Origin: Apostichopus parvimensis
Lineage: Eukaryota > Echinodermata > Holothuroidea > Aspidochirotida > Stichopodidae
Length of the DNA: 43,063 bases
NCBI GenBank assembly: GCA_000934455.1
Contig: KN887292.1
Location: forward strand, 1 to 43,063
Reading direction: 5' to 3'
Below, piece by piece: positions 37,201-43,063 of the stretch; the stretch's first letter is position 1, and each line of letters opens with the position of its first letter. The notes beneath the pieces were generated by a model, which was given only the letters and a program-made list of their open reading frames with translations, was not told where the DNA came from and made no database searches. The position numbers and the translations under genes are program-made.

Positions 37201-40200
37201 AGACCCTAGTGTGACCCAATCAAGGACCCTAGTGCTTACGGTAGTTTCACAACAGATGTTTAACATGCTGCAGAAAATCTTAAACTGTTGTTTTTTTTTG
37301 TCAAAATAAAATTTCAATACAAATTTCATGCCATATTTATTAAGGCTAGATTTCCATCCAAAAATTGTCCGACAGGAGTTACTAGTGCCACTTACCAGCT
37401 GAATGAACCAATTAAAGGCATTGAAGACCCGCCCCAAACTGCGTGCAGCCATCTGAAAAAGTTAACTTTCTGTTGCTTGCAAGTGACGTTTTGTTTGTGT
37501 CGCTACAAAATGCAGACAGTAATGAAAAGTGATACCTTGTTATCTTTAGCTGGACCCGAGATGTCCATCTCTGTATCGTTTATACACTGTGCTGTGGTTA
37601 TTGACCGCAGCTGTGTGTACTGACTGTACACTAGTGTCTAATTACTGACGGTAGCAAGCTGTGTGTTTATTTTCTGGGATCGGTGGTGGTGTCTAACACT
37701 TCTGTTACACCTCATTCGAAACTAGGTCAGATTACCGGCATTAGACGTTTCTTTTTGCGCGAGTCTTCACACCCTTTAAGATGAGAGAAGGTGCTACATA
37801 ATGTTATACAAGACACAACAATGCACTGTGTACTACAAAGATGATTACGGAGAGAAATTTTGTCTTGTTTATTCCATAGTCCAAGTAACGATACTCAAAG
37901 CTCTTCTGGATTTGAAGATATTCAGCTGTATATTATGTTCAATGTCTGGAATACTCTTTTAAGGCTAAATTGATGAATGATCTCACCTCCTGGGTGCATA
38001 AAAGTGTTATGTTTCCCTATTTGAGTTTTGCTGTTGCATCTTAATGCTAACTTGCATAATGATCTGTGTGTTAGACTAAGCAGTTCAGCCGCTTGAATTG
38101 ATGAACGTCAGATGATTAAAGGGGCATTCCTCAAAAATGAAAGGTTGTGTAGAACTACAACCAGGACTGATAGTAGTAATTTCTAAAAGTCCACAACATA
38201 TCCAAATTAATTTTAAATTTTGATTAAAATTTTACTTAACTAAATACTTTTATTTCATTCTTACAATCTTTTTAATGTTTAGACAAAGAAGATGTTGGTG
38301 TTTAAGATGGGACAGGAAGCTGTGGAATTAGGACACGGTGACGTCAATCGATCCGGGGTGGAAGAAAACACCCTGATCGCCAGTCTCTGTGACTTTCTGG
38401 AGAGAATCTTTAGCCACAGAATACACCGGAAACAGGTGATGAAAAACCATTCATATTTGACAAATTTGTAATAAATAATGTAATAGTTTTTACTAAAAGC
38501 TGATAAGAGAGTCTTTTTCCAAAGTTTTTAATCATGTTTTGTGTTTCAGTTGCACTGTGAATCAGGAAGACATTTTTTCTGTGTCAATATAGTACATTTT
38601 AATGGAAAGAGTAGCATTGAAGCAACATTGTGTTTTATCACCCAATGGAGTGTTATTTATTGCAAGCTTTTAATTCCTATATTTAAACAGTGCAGCGTAA
38701 CATTGGGTTTTCCAGTTACTCTAAAGTTAATGAATTTACAGACAAATCGAAACATTCAGTCCTTAGGGAGTCCCTCAGTGTTTCATGATATAACTTTATC
38801 ATATGCATTAAGTGGTTTCCGTAGATTATGATTGTGATATGTAATATCAATGTTCACCCTTCAGGCATCAGCGTGGTCGGTTGTATTAGTCTTAAACCGC
38901 CATTATTGTACCTCTGGAATCATTTTCTTTTTTCATGGCCTTATAATATTTCTCTCCTTTGCTTCCTCAGTCTGCAAATTTCCAGGGGAAGTCTGCTCTT
39001 TGGTCATTTCTCATCGCTTATCGTAGATTCAGGACCAAGAAGCAGTCGTCCTCAGAACAGAATTTGTACAGTGAGTTTTGAGTTTGTATAATCTTAGCCA
39101 ATTATGGCAGTATAACATAAAAGTCTTGGACGTGCCTTTGCTAAGTTGTGATTGGTTAATGGATGTATTCCGCCTATTAAATATTCAACGCATTCTAACT
39201 CCTAGGTTTTCGAACTTGTCCACCCACGGATCCCTAGGGGCGATGACAAATTTGTTTTGGGATCTGTAGACATTGGGGAGTATCATCAAATTGGGGGAAA
39301 CTTTGGGGTTTTATTTTCCAATGATTGCTTTGTCAGACTTGTTCTCACTGTCCTAAGAGCAAAATATTAAAAATAACATGTCAAGGAACACCTTTATTAT
39401 GAACCTCAGTTTTTCCCTGGCCCCCTCAAAACATTTCCACAGACTCCCTAATGGTCTGTGGACCCCATGTTTAGAAGGATGGTCATTGAATCCAAAAAGA
39501 ATTATGCAATACCAGACTTATAGCCAATATAATAAGAGAATTATTTTTAAATTGCTAGTTATGTACAGTCAAATAAAAAAAAGATAACTTTTCTGTAAAC
39601 TAGAAAAAGAACCAATTAATTTGTTACTGAATGTGTACCTTTCTTCTGATTTGTGTTTTCCCAGTCAATTTATTTTAATTTTTTTTTATTTCCAAGAGTT
39701 TTTAAACTTGTTAAAGAATTCAATAACTGTTAGATTCTTTGTATCTTGCTTAGATTGGAAGTTATATTACTTAAATATAGTACCTCAATATAATATGAAA
39801 GATAAGAAAGTTATGGGAATACTTATACGATTTGTTTAAACCTACAGAAAATATCATTCCTTTAAAAAACAGACTGATATATTAAAAGCATTTCACCAGT
39901 TTTACAAACTTATTACGACTTTCTCATTCTACTCTCTCCTCTCTTTTGACAGGTCTTGACCGGCCCGTCCACACCGCCCAGCGACGTAGCTCTGTGGTCT
40001 CTGACCAGCTTCTCCAGCCCCTCCCGTCTGATATTATGTATGATATGAAGTAAGGACTCATGAATATTCATCAGCCTAAAACAGATTGAATTATTGTCGA
40101 GATTTACTAAGTAGACCAGCTCCTGCAATATTTAATTTCAAATTCATTCGTACGTGTTAAATGTATGTTAAATTTGATTCCATAAACAGTTCGGATTTCA

Positions 40201-43037
40201 CCGGTATATTTAAATGTTAATCTCTAACAAAATCATTTCCGATATTCCGTAAACCCAAAGAAACAATTCCGATAAAACCTAACACCTTCCACCTTCCAAA
40301 TGGTGTATGAGTTTTCATCTGTTTTCGTGTGAGATGGCAATCAATTTCCATCTCACAACGAAATGCAGTTTTAAAAACCGGACAGATTATTAAACATCCG
40401 TAGCGTTGAAGCCTTGGTTTGAATCCCAGCGGAGGCTGGAAGGTTCTCTCTGCTCTAGATTTTCCGGCTTCGTGCCTCTCAATCTATCAATATAAATATA
40501 TTTATTTAGCATAGACATGTCGGCTGATCGGGTCCCAAAATATTCTGGCTGAATCAATTTAGAATTGGATTTCAAGGAGCTATAAATATGATGTGTGAAC
40601 ATTCCTTGCTTGATGTACATATAAACATTAATAAATAAATAAAGACTAAATCAAAAATAATACTCAGTACTGTCTTTTATCTTAGAAAATATAGCCAGAG
40701 TATGAACCAGAAAAGCTACAGTAGGCTCGAAATCCCCATGCAGCAAGACTGAATCAATATTAAACAATATCTTGGCAGATCAGTAGTGCCTGTGAAACAG
40801 GTGCAGCACGAGATGCAGCCTTGCTGCAAGATGCTGCAGCCCACTCAGCATCCTACTATTGACTCAGTGCTATAATATAAAACTACACCAATTCCCTGAT
40901 CCTGTCATATGGACAACAAGTCAAACACTCTGCAAACGATGATGAAGTCACTTTAAAATCTTAAAATCAAGCCCCCAAAAATGATCAAATCTTTGTTCAG
41001 ACCATGGATTATGGGAACCAAATTTAAGTAAAAAGTGACTCTTGGATATTAGGGTTTTCTGTATAGTCCTTGATGGTTAGCCTGCCAGGAATTAGGCAGT
41101 GTTTGGGACAATTGAAGTGTTTGTTCACTTGACTTTATTTTAGTTTTATCTGTGTTTCACTATTTCTAACAGGCAAAGACTTTTCATGCTTCCTTCCCAA
41201 TATCGTACATGACTATAACTTCCTGAAATATCTCATTCAGGTTGACTGCCATCATGTTCTCATCATCATTTTTATCTAATAAATTAATTCCTTCTGCCAA
41301 GCCTTATTGCCAACCAAAATATTAACTGCTTTTATATAGTATATCATATTATGACCCCAAAAAATGTCTAGAATTGATTTGTTTAAATTTTCTTTCTCTC
41401 CCTCTCCCTTGCAAGAAATGTGGAAAGAATGTCAGACATAAAGACTGATGTTGGCCGAGCTCGTGCCTTTGTCCGCCTCTCACTGGAGCGCAAACTTCTC
41501 CATAATCATCTCAGGGAACTAGTATCAACACAGGAACTATGCAAGTGAGTAAATACTTCAGTCACTTAAAGGCATTGAAGACTCGCCCCAAACCGTGTGC
41601 CGCGCTCTGAAAAGTTAACTTTCCGTTGCTTGCAAGTGAAGTTTTCTGCTTGTCGCTACAAAATGCAGACAGTAATGAAACATGATACCTTGTTATCTTT
41701 AGCTGGACTTGAGATGTCCATCGCTGTATCGTTTGTACACTATGCTGTGGGTATTGACCGCAGCTGTATGTACTGACTGTACACTAGTGTCTAATTACCG
41801 ACGGTAGCAAGCTGTGTGCGTATTTCCTGGGATCGATGGTGGTGTCTAACACTTCTATTACACCTCATTCGAAACTAGGTCAGATTACCGGCATTAGATG
41901 TTTCTTTTTGCGCGAGTCTTCACACCCTTTAAAGGATATATCCAATATATAAAAGTGCCGCATTGTTCCCCAGTGGACAAAATCCATTTAAAATGCACAA
42001 ATGACATGTGGAAAAGAATAAAAAACACTACGGCCAGTTAAGTCTCTGGAATAATGTCTAGCCTGACAATGTCTACAGCTAACTTGACATATTGCCATCA
42101 TCTAGAGAACATTGCAGAAGTCTTTCTTAAACATACTAAATTTGGCATTTTTGTTGAAAATTAATTTGTTAATGCCGATCGACATCTTAGGCGCCGTTTG
42201 AAAAAAGTGAAGCCATTCCAGCTGCAGCAAGGCTGAATTTGGGCAGACTGGCAGTGTCTATTGTGTGAAACTGCAGAGCAGAAAAGATTGTCTTATGCAG
42301 CCTGGCTGCAGGAGGCTGCAGCTCCCTCAGCTTCGCAGACTTGACTCAGTGCTCTGGCCAATTAGCTGTTTTCTCTTGAGAATAGCGTTTCCAGAGACAA
42401 GTGCTTGACAAAAGAGAGACCTTGATCCATTGTATCTTCTGCATTGTATTTCCTTGCCCTGTCATTACCTCTATAATTTATTTCATATTTTGTTTTCCTT
42501 CTGTTTTTTTCTTTTCCAGACGAAGATACAAGCGCTATGCCTTTCTACGAGCAGAGGAAGAGAAAGAACAGTTTCTATATTACTTATTATCTTTGAATGC
42601 TGTCGACCACACATGCTTCACCAATTCTTTCATCAGTACAAGTAAGTTTGCACAAGTAGATGAGAAGGTGGGTGGGGTAGTGGTGGGTGGGGATGGGGGG
42701 GTGGTGGGTGGGGTAGTGTTGGGTGGGATAATGGTGGGTGGGGTAGTGGTGTGCACTGAGAACTATATGTATTACGAATGAGGGGTGATGGAGGGGTGAA
42801 CTTGCGAAGGCTTTTCTTGCTAAAACTGCTCATCTCGCATCTACATTTGTTACCCAATTTATTTTTTTTATTGTCATTTAATCTTTCCCTCCAGACATGT
42901 CTTACAGGGTTTTGATAATCCAGAGCCGTAAATTTCAGGCTCCACTCACGGCTAATCCCTGGATCTGTGTCTCAGGGGAGATTAACACCACCAAGCTCAT
43001 CCCTATCCCCAAGAACAATCAAGGTTTCATCTTTTCG
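3437..43037 (+). CDS. DENND5: DENND5 orthologue (DENN/RUN/PLAT Rab exchange factor), 13 internal exons, partial at both ends
   Basis: Spliced coding region: 3437-4223, 6655-6839, 23181-23825, 28062-28278, 29375-29525, 31476-31569, 32988-33101, 38283-38435, 38971-39070, 39953-40049, 41416-41544, 42520-42641, 42895-43037. These join in one frame for 979 codons. Order seen: u-DENN, c-DENN, d-DENN, a charged linker, RUN1, start of PLAT. Diagnostic stretches from memory of human DENND5[70 protein letters not shown]. Known of the family: vertebrate DENND5A/B are exchange factors for Rab39, bind Rab6 and Rab11, and act in endosome-to-Golgi traffic. Missing here: about 97 N-terminal residues upstream, and the rest of PLAT plus RUN2 (about 290 residues) downstream. 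An A-versus-B assignment cannot be made, since invertebrates usually carry one gene. The model uses exon 23181-23825 from the left contig and exon 28062-28278 from the right one, skipping the duplicated fragments between. Confidence 0.95.
5620..5752. repeat. Inverted repeat, 16-bp perfect arms
   Basis: The arm GATAACACAGTGAAAA at 5620-5635 is the exact reverse complement of 5737-5752, with a spacer of 101 nt. Pairing may extend inward with mismatches through T-rich/A-rich flanks. The right arm ends a few bases before the SINE head. Confidence 0.8.
5755..6068 (+). repeat. tRNA-derived SINE
   Basis: It has a class II (Leu/Ser-like) tRNA-related head: an A-box-like GTGAGTGGATAAAGGCGG near 5770, a long variable-arm region, and a B box GGTTCGATTCCCGG near 5830-5845. 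The acceptor stem does not pair, so it is not a working tRNA. A unique body of roughly 200 nt follows, ending in an ATGATTATTATTGAT tail near 6068. The antisense frame reading [12 protein letters not shown] is the usual spurious peptide from such heads. Body family not identified. Confidence 0.75.
6655..6839 (+). CDS. DENND5: DENND5 exon: c-DENN core
   Basis: The acceptor is CTCTCGTAG and the donor CCAACCAG|GTTAGT; phase 1 in, phase 0 out. The peptide reads [19 protein letters not shown], then [20 protein letters not shown], then [12 protein letters not shown], very close to human DENND5A HYQRLMTVAETITALMFPF and following residues. This is the most conserved DENN segment in the window. A C-run begins about 15 nt after the donor. 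Confidence 0.96.
11421..11628 (+). repeat. CTGCAG-rich dispersed repeat, copy 1 (candidate MITE)
   Basis: It starts TTTAGGCGCTGTGTCAAAG and ends near GACTTTGGTAATAGG. It shares, in order, blocks with 40699-40876 and 42187-42360: a CTGCAGCA block, GGCTGAATCAATAT, GCAGACCTGCAGTG, GCTGCAGGAGGCTGCAGC and AGCATCCTACT...TTGACT. There is no coding capacity. Confidence 0.6.
11915..12117 (+). repeat. Tandem duplication, two units of about 90 bp, period 113
   Basis: CATATTTGCATTTCATTAAC at 11915 recurs at 12028, followed by matching ATATGGACAC, GGGTGTGGCC, CAGTAG and AAAAGAAAAGTTAAAA blocks. The copies differ at several positions, so the duplication is not recent. Confidence 0.85.
14221..14273 (+). 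repeat. 30-bp tandem repeat, two clear units
   Basis: ATAGTCACTGCCGACTTTGC at 14221 recurs exactly at 14251 (23 identical bases in each). Decayed relatives (CTGCCGACTGCCGTG and TTAGCGACTTTGCGAG) lie just upstream at about 14150-14212. Confidence 0.85.
14343..14362. repeat. Near-perfect hairpin, 9-bp arms, 2-nt loop
   Basis: GGTTTCCCG, then TT, then CGGGAAACC. It lies about 70 nt after the 30-bp tandem and before a repeated GAGGACAACC motif (near 14372 and 14401). No function is assignable. Confidence 0.7.
17427..17515 (-). repeat. SINE/retroposon 3' tail, minus orientation
   Basis: An (ATCA)n tract at about 17427-17450 is followed by ACATTTATATAGCGCATG and then AAGGCGCTATAAG. In reverse complement this reads as the AGCGC...CGCTATATAAATGT...(TGAT)n tail typical of many marine-invertebrate tRNA SINEs. 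A tRNA head is not clearly present. Confidence 0.55.
17911..18360 (+). repeat. Degenerate tandem repeat, about three units of 140-160 bp
   Basis: Recurring blocks are GCATGTATGGCACCCC / GCACGTACAGCACCCC / GCATCTAGTATGTACAGC, then GGGCGAGACCGG / GGCCAAGACCAGAAGC / GGACAAGACCAGTAGC, then AATCAATTTAGTCT / AATCAATTTACTG. The 'AAGACCAG' block recurs near 17955, 18120 and 18256. Unit 1 contains a 17-base perfect palindrome at 17982-17998 (GGTGGTAT G ATACCACC). Confidence 0.6.
21725..22470 (+). repeat. Pyrimidine-rich (TCCTCATC)-type minisatellite
   Basis: The stretch is almost entirely C and T with periodic CAT. The core at about 21990-22390 is built from CTCTCCTCAT variants with local higher-order units such as CATCTCTCTCCTCATCCT repeated several times. 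Because no stop codon can form, all three + frames stay open for 540-750 nt, giving artefactual Ser/Pro/Leu-rich proteins. It lies about 700 nt before exon 23181-23825. Confidence 0.9.
23181..23825 (+). CDS. DENND5: DENND5 exon: end of c-DENN and d-DENN first half
   Basis: The acceptor is TTTTTCAACTCAG and the donor AAG|GTTAGA; phase 0 at both ends, 215 codons. It opens [20 protein letters not shown] (human [20 protein letters not shown]) and closes [16 protein letters not shown] (human ESWFTNREQMQNFDK). In between is a Gly/Ser-rich linker (about 23350-23510) longer than in vertebrates, then [11 protein letters not shown] (human RLQALVKRTGV). This is the complete copy of the exon; its 3' 439 nt recur at 25804-26242 in the duplicated contig end. 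Confidence 0.95.
25459..25543 (+). repeat. TTACCTGTCTCC-type dispersed repeat, short copy
   Basis: CTCGCTTACCTGTCTCCTCACAACCTTAGCACCACGTTCTA, then TGTCCTGGTAACAAAGG. The same copy recurs near 27875-27958 only because the contig end is duplicated. Confidence 0.55.
25647..25753 (+). CDS. DENND5 d-DENN exon, truncated duplicate copy at gap
   Basis: CAAAAG|GCGTCATTT opens the same exon as at 28062, encoding [20 protein letters not shown] and on to IDNKIISG. It is cut by the 50-N gap after 107 nt. Exclude it from the gene model; the full copy is at 28062-28278. Confidence 0.9.
25754..25803. other. Assembly gap, exactly 50 N
   Basis: A round-number run of N marks a scaffold join of unknown true length. 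Its left edge is in the DENND5 d-DENN exon and its right edge is inside the preceding exon, so the order runs backwards across the gap. Confidence 0.98.
25804..26242 (+). CDS. DENND5 exon, 5'-truncated duplicate copy after gap
   Basis: It repeats the last 439 nt of exon 23181-23825 (from third codon position at the gap edge through [13 protein letters not shown]), with donor AAG|GTGAGA instead of GTTAGA. The first 206 nt of the exon and its acceptor are absent because the contig starts inside the exon. Not an additional exon. Confidence 0.9.
25804..28168 (+). repeat. Right copy of 2.37-kb direct duplication (right contig start)
   Basis: It is the counterpart of 23387-25753 and begins immediately after the N run. 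The differences I see in coding sequence are silent (CGAGAGA versus CGAGCGA, both Glu-Arg). Intronic differences cluster at copy positions near 26645-26660, 26863-26890 and 27110-27270. Confidence 0.95.
28062..28278 (+). CDS. DENND5: DENND5 exon: d-DENN second half
   Basis: The acceptor is TTTTCAAAAG and the donor GAAGCAG|GTGATT; phase 0 in, phase 1 out. It encodes [40 protein letters not shown], then IFDGRI and MYINEA, matching human [37 protein letters not shown] and the DEAEKAIE junction. The donor at 28279 is chosen because it yields NEA|ED, aligning with human DEAEKAIEL; the GT at 28251 would lose that. Confidence 0.93.
28279..29374. other. Intron, phase 1, with a full-length-looking SINE
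   Basis: It runs from GTGATT to CATACAG. It contains a tRNA-derived SINE at about 28846-29149 and G-rich tracts (near 28424-28434 and 29250-29292). Confidence 0.85.
28846..29149 (+). repeat. tRNA-derived SINE with CACCCAGGTGTATAAA-type body
   Basis: The head has an A-box region GTGGTTAAGGCAGTGG and a B box GGTTCGAGTCTTGG (about 28892-28905). The body carries TCTTTGGGCAAGGCACTTCAT and CACCCAGGTGTATAAAAGGG, features shared by a widespread class of marine-animal tRNA SINEs. The 3' domain has ATGCGCCTTGAGCACCG and ends in TATAAATCTAATTATTAATT plus (TTAA)n. Flanking target-site repeats are not obvious. Exact family name not assigned. Confidence 0.85.
29375..29525 (+). CDS. DENND5: DENND5 linker exon after d-DENN
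   Basis: The acceptor is ACTCATACAG and the donor GATTG|GTGAGT; phase 1 in, phase 2 out. The peptide [20 protein letters not shown] leads to [14 protein letters not shown] and TDW. GFFPKL is diagnostic (human YEPGFFPKLQSDVL...NKW). The shared Trp codon is split over the intron. Confidence 0.93.
29526..31475. other. Intron, phase 2, little recognisable
   Basis: AT-rich, with a G-run near 30159-30168 and poly-T tracts. I see no SINE head, coding frame or tandem array I can support. Confidence 0.75.
31476..31569 (+). CDS. DENND5: DENND5 small charged linker exon
   Basis: The acceptor is TTTTTTTGTCAG and the donor AAGATG|GTATAA; phase 2 in, phase 0 out. It encodes (W)[20 protein letters not shown] and [11 protein letters not shown], highly charged and likely helical, equivalent in position to human [20 protein letters not shown]. 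Similarity is weak, but phase fits on both sides. Confidence 0.82.
32215..32450 (+). repeat. TTACCTGTCTCC-type dispersed repeat, copy in intron
   Basis: It shares CTTACCTGTCcCCTCACAAC, then TTAGCACTG, then CCAcCgCactactTTTCATtCTACCcCCcAAAGTGtCTAcA in the same order as 672-872. The frame at 32203-32451 is a by-product. Confidence 0.6.
32503..32575 (+). repeat. Decayed tRNA-like SINE head
   Basis: GGATGGATAGCATAGTTGGTAGAGG looks like a tRNA 5' half with A box (TAGCATAGTTGGTAGAG), and GATATTTGAGCCCCG is a decayed B box 40 nt later. No intact cloverleaf; the body is not identified. Confidence 0.5.
32988..33101 (+). CDS. DENND5: DENND5 exon: start of RUN1 region
   Basis: The acceptor is TCCCACAG and the donor GTCAAG|GTAACC; phase 0 both ends, 38 codons. 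It encodes [31 protein letters not shown] and KECKVK, matching human YIQEART..., AQTNWKFVEGLLKECRNK. Confidence 0.94.
37173..37237 (+). repeat. 23-bp tandem repeat, three units
   Basis: ATCAAGGACCCTAGTGTGAC / ATCAAAGACCCTAGTGTGAC / ATCAAGGACCCTAGTGC start at 37173, 37196 and 37219, period 23. It lies about 180 bp before the MITE. Confidence 0.9.
37416..37775 (+). mobile_element. TTAA-flanked MITE, copy 1 (360 bp)
   Basis: It is bounded by TTAA at 37412-37415 and 37776-37779. The ends are imperfect inverted repeats: left AGGCATTGAAGACCCGCCCC, right in reverse complement AGGGTGTGAAGACTCGCGCA. Overall identity to 41570-41928 is high, roughly 93-95% by eye. There is no transposase. A four-base TTAA target duplication is the hallmark of the piggyBac superfamily, so a piggyBac-mobilised nonautonomous element is the likely class, although the ends do not begin CCC as in typical piggyBac. 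Confidence 0.8.
38283..38435 (+). CDS. DENND5: DENND5 exon: RUN1 core
   Basis: The acceptor is TTTTTAATGTTTAG and the donor AAACAG|GTGATG; phase 0 both ends, 51 codons. It encodes [20 protein letters not shown], then [19 protein letters not shown] and SHRIHRKQ. It is nearly identical to human [42 protein letters not shown]. Confidence 0.97.
38436..38970. other. Short intron, phase 0
   Basis: 535 nt with a good pyrimidine tract (TCTCTCCTTTGCTTCCTCAG). The frame at 38541-38831 is intronic noise. No repeat recognised. Confidence 0.85.
38971..39070 (+). CDS. DENND5: DENND5 exon: RUN1, with two possible acceptors
   Basis: The donor is TACA|GTGAGT; exit phase 1. It encodes [20 protein letters not shown] and SSSEQNLY (human GKSALWSHLLHYQDNRQRK). 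The upstream acceptor TTCCTCAG gives exon start 38971 and an extra SANFQ; a second, TTTCCAG, gives 38986 and starts exactly at GKSALW as in human. Both are phase 0. The 38971 site has the better pyrimidine tract, the 38986 site the better alignment. Confidence 0.9.
39071..39952. other. Intron, phase 1, nothing recognised
   Basis: AT-rich, 882 nt, ending in a strong CTCTCCTCTCTTTTGACAG tract. Three small + frames here show no similarity. Confidence 0.8.
39953..40049 (+). CDS. DENND5: DENND5 exon: RUN1 variable loop
   Basis: The acceptor is CTCTTTTGACAG and the donor ATGAA|GTAAGG; phase 1 in, phase 2 out. It encodes (S)[20 protein letters not shown], then [12 protein letters not shown], comparable to human [23 protein letters not shown]. 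A basic R-R-S-S motif is retained, a plausible kinase site by analogy only. Confidence 0.9.
40392..40520 (+). repeat. tRNA-related SINE fragment
   Basis: A B-box-like GGTTTGAATCCCAGC lies near 40418-40432, followed by a body GGAGGCTGGAAGGTTCTCTC and CTCAATCTATCAATATAAAT. The minus-strand frame gives the usual [13 protein letters not shown] pseudo-peptide. An A box is not clear, so a 5'-truncated copy is likely. Confidence 0.5.
40699..40876 (+). repeat. CTGCAG-rich dispersed repeat, copy 2 (candidate MITE)
   Basis: It shares GACTGAATCAATATTAAACAATAT, GCAGCCTTGCTGCAAGATGC, GCAGCCCACTCAGCATCCTACT and TTGACTCAGTGCT with the other copies. It is the most decayed at its 5' end. Confidence 0.6.
41416..41544 (+). 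CDS. DENND5: DENND5 exon: RUN1
   Basis: The acceptor is CCCTTGCAAG and the donor TGCAA|GTGAGT; phase 2 at both ends. It encodes (K)[40 protein letters not shown] and LCK; human reads [41 protein letters not shown]. A MITE begins only 25 bases past this exon. Confidence 0.96.
41570..41928 (+). mobile_element. TTAA-flanked MITE, copy 2 (359 bp)
   Basis: It is flanked by TTAA at 41566-41569 and 41929-41932. Ends: AGGCATTGAAGACTCGCCCC on the left, CGCGAGTCTTCACACCCT on the right, so the inverted repeat is better kept than in copy 1. Same orientation and near-full-length identity to 37416-37775. No coding capacity. It sits just after a splice donor. Confidence 0.82.
42187..42360 (+). repeat. CTGCAG-rich dispersed repeat, copy 3 (candidate MITE)
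   Basis: It starts TTAGGCGCCGTTTGAAAAAA and ends TTGACTCAGTGCTCTGGCCA. The reverse complement of the end (AGCACTGAGTCAA) resembles the start of copy 1 (GCGCTGTGTCAA), suggesting imperfect terminal inverted repeats. Internal GCTGCAGGAGGCTGCAGC is identical to copy 1. Confidence 0.6.
42520..42641 (+). CDS. DENND5: DENND5 exon: end of RUN1
   Basis: The acceptor is TTTCTTTTCCAG and the donor AGTACAA|GTAAGT (a consensus donor); phase 2 in, phase 1 out. It encodes (K)[40 protein letters not shown]; human reads [39 protein letters not shown]. Confidence 0.97.
42642..42894. other. Short intron, phase 1, G-rich minisatellite at 5' end
   Basis: A GGTGGGTGGGGTAGT-type array fills about 42662-42755, beginning 20 nt after the donor. 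It has many G3-4 runs on the transcript strand. The acceptor is ATCTTTCCCTCCAG. Confidence 0.9.
42895..43037 (+). CDS. DENND5: DENND5 exon: start of PLAT domain
   Basis: The acceptor is CCCTCCAG and the donor TTTTCG|GTAAGA; phase 1 in, phase 0 out. It encodes (N)[40 protein letters not shown] and NQGFIFS; human reads [28 protein letters not shown]...QIPRNVLEMTFE. The gene continues beyond the window. Confidence 0.96.
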
Positions 43038-43063
43038 GTAAGATATGAAATATATTTATCTAA

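Larger units (their letters stand above)
33102..38282. other. 5.2-kb intron, phase 0, with a MITE
   Basis: It contains a purine-rich G tract (about 33508-33560), an ATATCAAAA-type degenerate repeat (33829-33892), a 20-base G-run (about 36781-36799), a 23-bp tandem (37173-37237) and a 360-bp TTAA-flanked MITE (37416-37775). Confidence 0.85.
40050..41415. other. Intron, phase 2, with SINE remnant and CTGCAG repeat
   Basis: It contains a tRNA-like SINE fragment (about 40392-40520) and the second CTGCAG-rich repeat (about 40699-40876). It ends in TTTCTTTCTCTCCCTCTCCCTTGCAAG, an AAG acceptor with a very strong pyrimidine tract. Confidence 0.85.
41545..42519. other. Intron, phase 2, about half transposon-derived
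   Basis: It holds the second TTAA-flanked MITE (41570-41928) and the third CTGCAG-rich repeat (42187-42360), together more than half of its 975 nt. It ends CTGTTTTTTTCTTTTCCAG. Confidence 0.88.

Noticed and set aside
37288-37623. 111-residue + frame
   Set aside because: It spans intron and the MITE; no similarity or splice support.
40390-40620. Minus-strand frame with [13 protein letters not shown]
   Set aside because: Same cause: antisense of a tRNA-like B box in a SINE fragment.
1-43063. Search for reverse transcriptase, transposase, capsid or envelope genes
   Set aside because: No frame shows motifs of these families; mobile DNA here is limited to short nonautonomous elements.

Overview
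The window is nuclear DNA from a eukaryote: AT-rich, mostly intronic, full of microsatellites, poly-G/poly-C runs and short interspersed repeats, with compact exons bounded by GT...AG sites. Repeat style (tRNA-derived SINEs ending in a short-repeat tail, TTAA-flanked miniature elements) and about 1% divergence between two apparent haplotypes suggest a highly heterozygous marine invertebrate. I favour a deuterostome, perhaps an echinoderm such as a sea cucumber, but this is inference from style and not from a marker gene.

One host gene fills the window on the + strand: the orthologue of vertebrate DENND5A/DENND5B (Rab6-interacting protein 1), a DENN-domain Rab exchange factor with RUN and PLAT domains. 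I placed 13 exons (3437 to 43037). They join in a single open frame of 2937 nt (979 codons) with every exon-exon phase matching. The protein starts at about human DENND5A residue 98, in the u-DENN domain, and stops inside PLAT. The first roughly 97 residues and the promoter lie upstream of the window; the rest of PLAT, the second RUN domain and the 3' end lie downstream.

Layout: 1-3436 is intron; 3437-6839 holds two DENN exons; 6840-23180 is a 16.3 kb intron with SINE remnants, tandem repeats and a long CT-rich minisatellite; 23181-28278 holds two more DENN exons but is disturbed by a 2.37 kb near-identical direct duplication split by exactly 50 N; 29375-31569 carries the linker exons; 32988-42641 carries RUN1 exons; 42895-43037 begins PLAT.

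The main result of the hunt is that the duplication around the N gap looks like an unmerged overlap between two haplotype contigs, not a biological exon duplication. Two near-identical 360-bp TTAA-flanked MITEs and two further dispersed repeat families, which I cannot name, are the best candidates for undescribed elements. I found no second protein-coding gene, no autonomous transposon, no CRISPR array and no convincing novel protein system.
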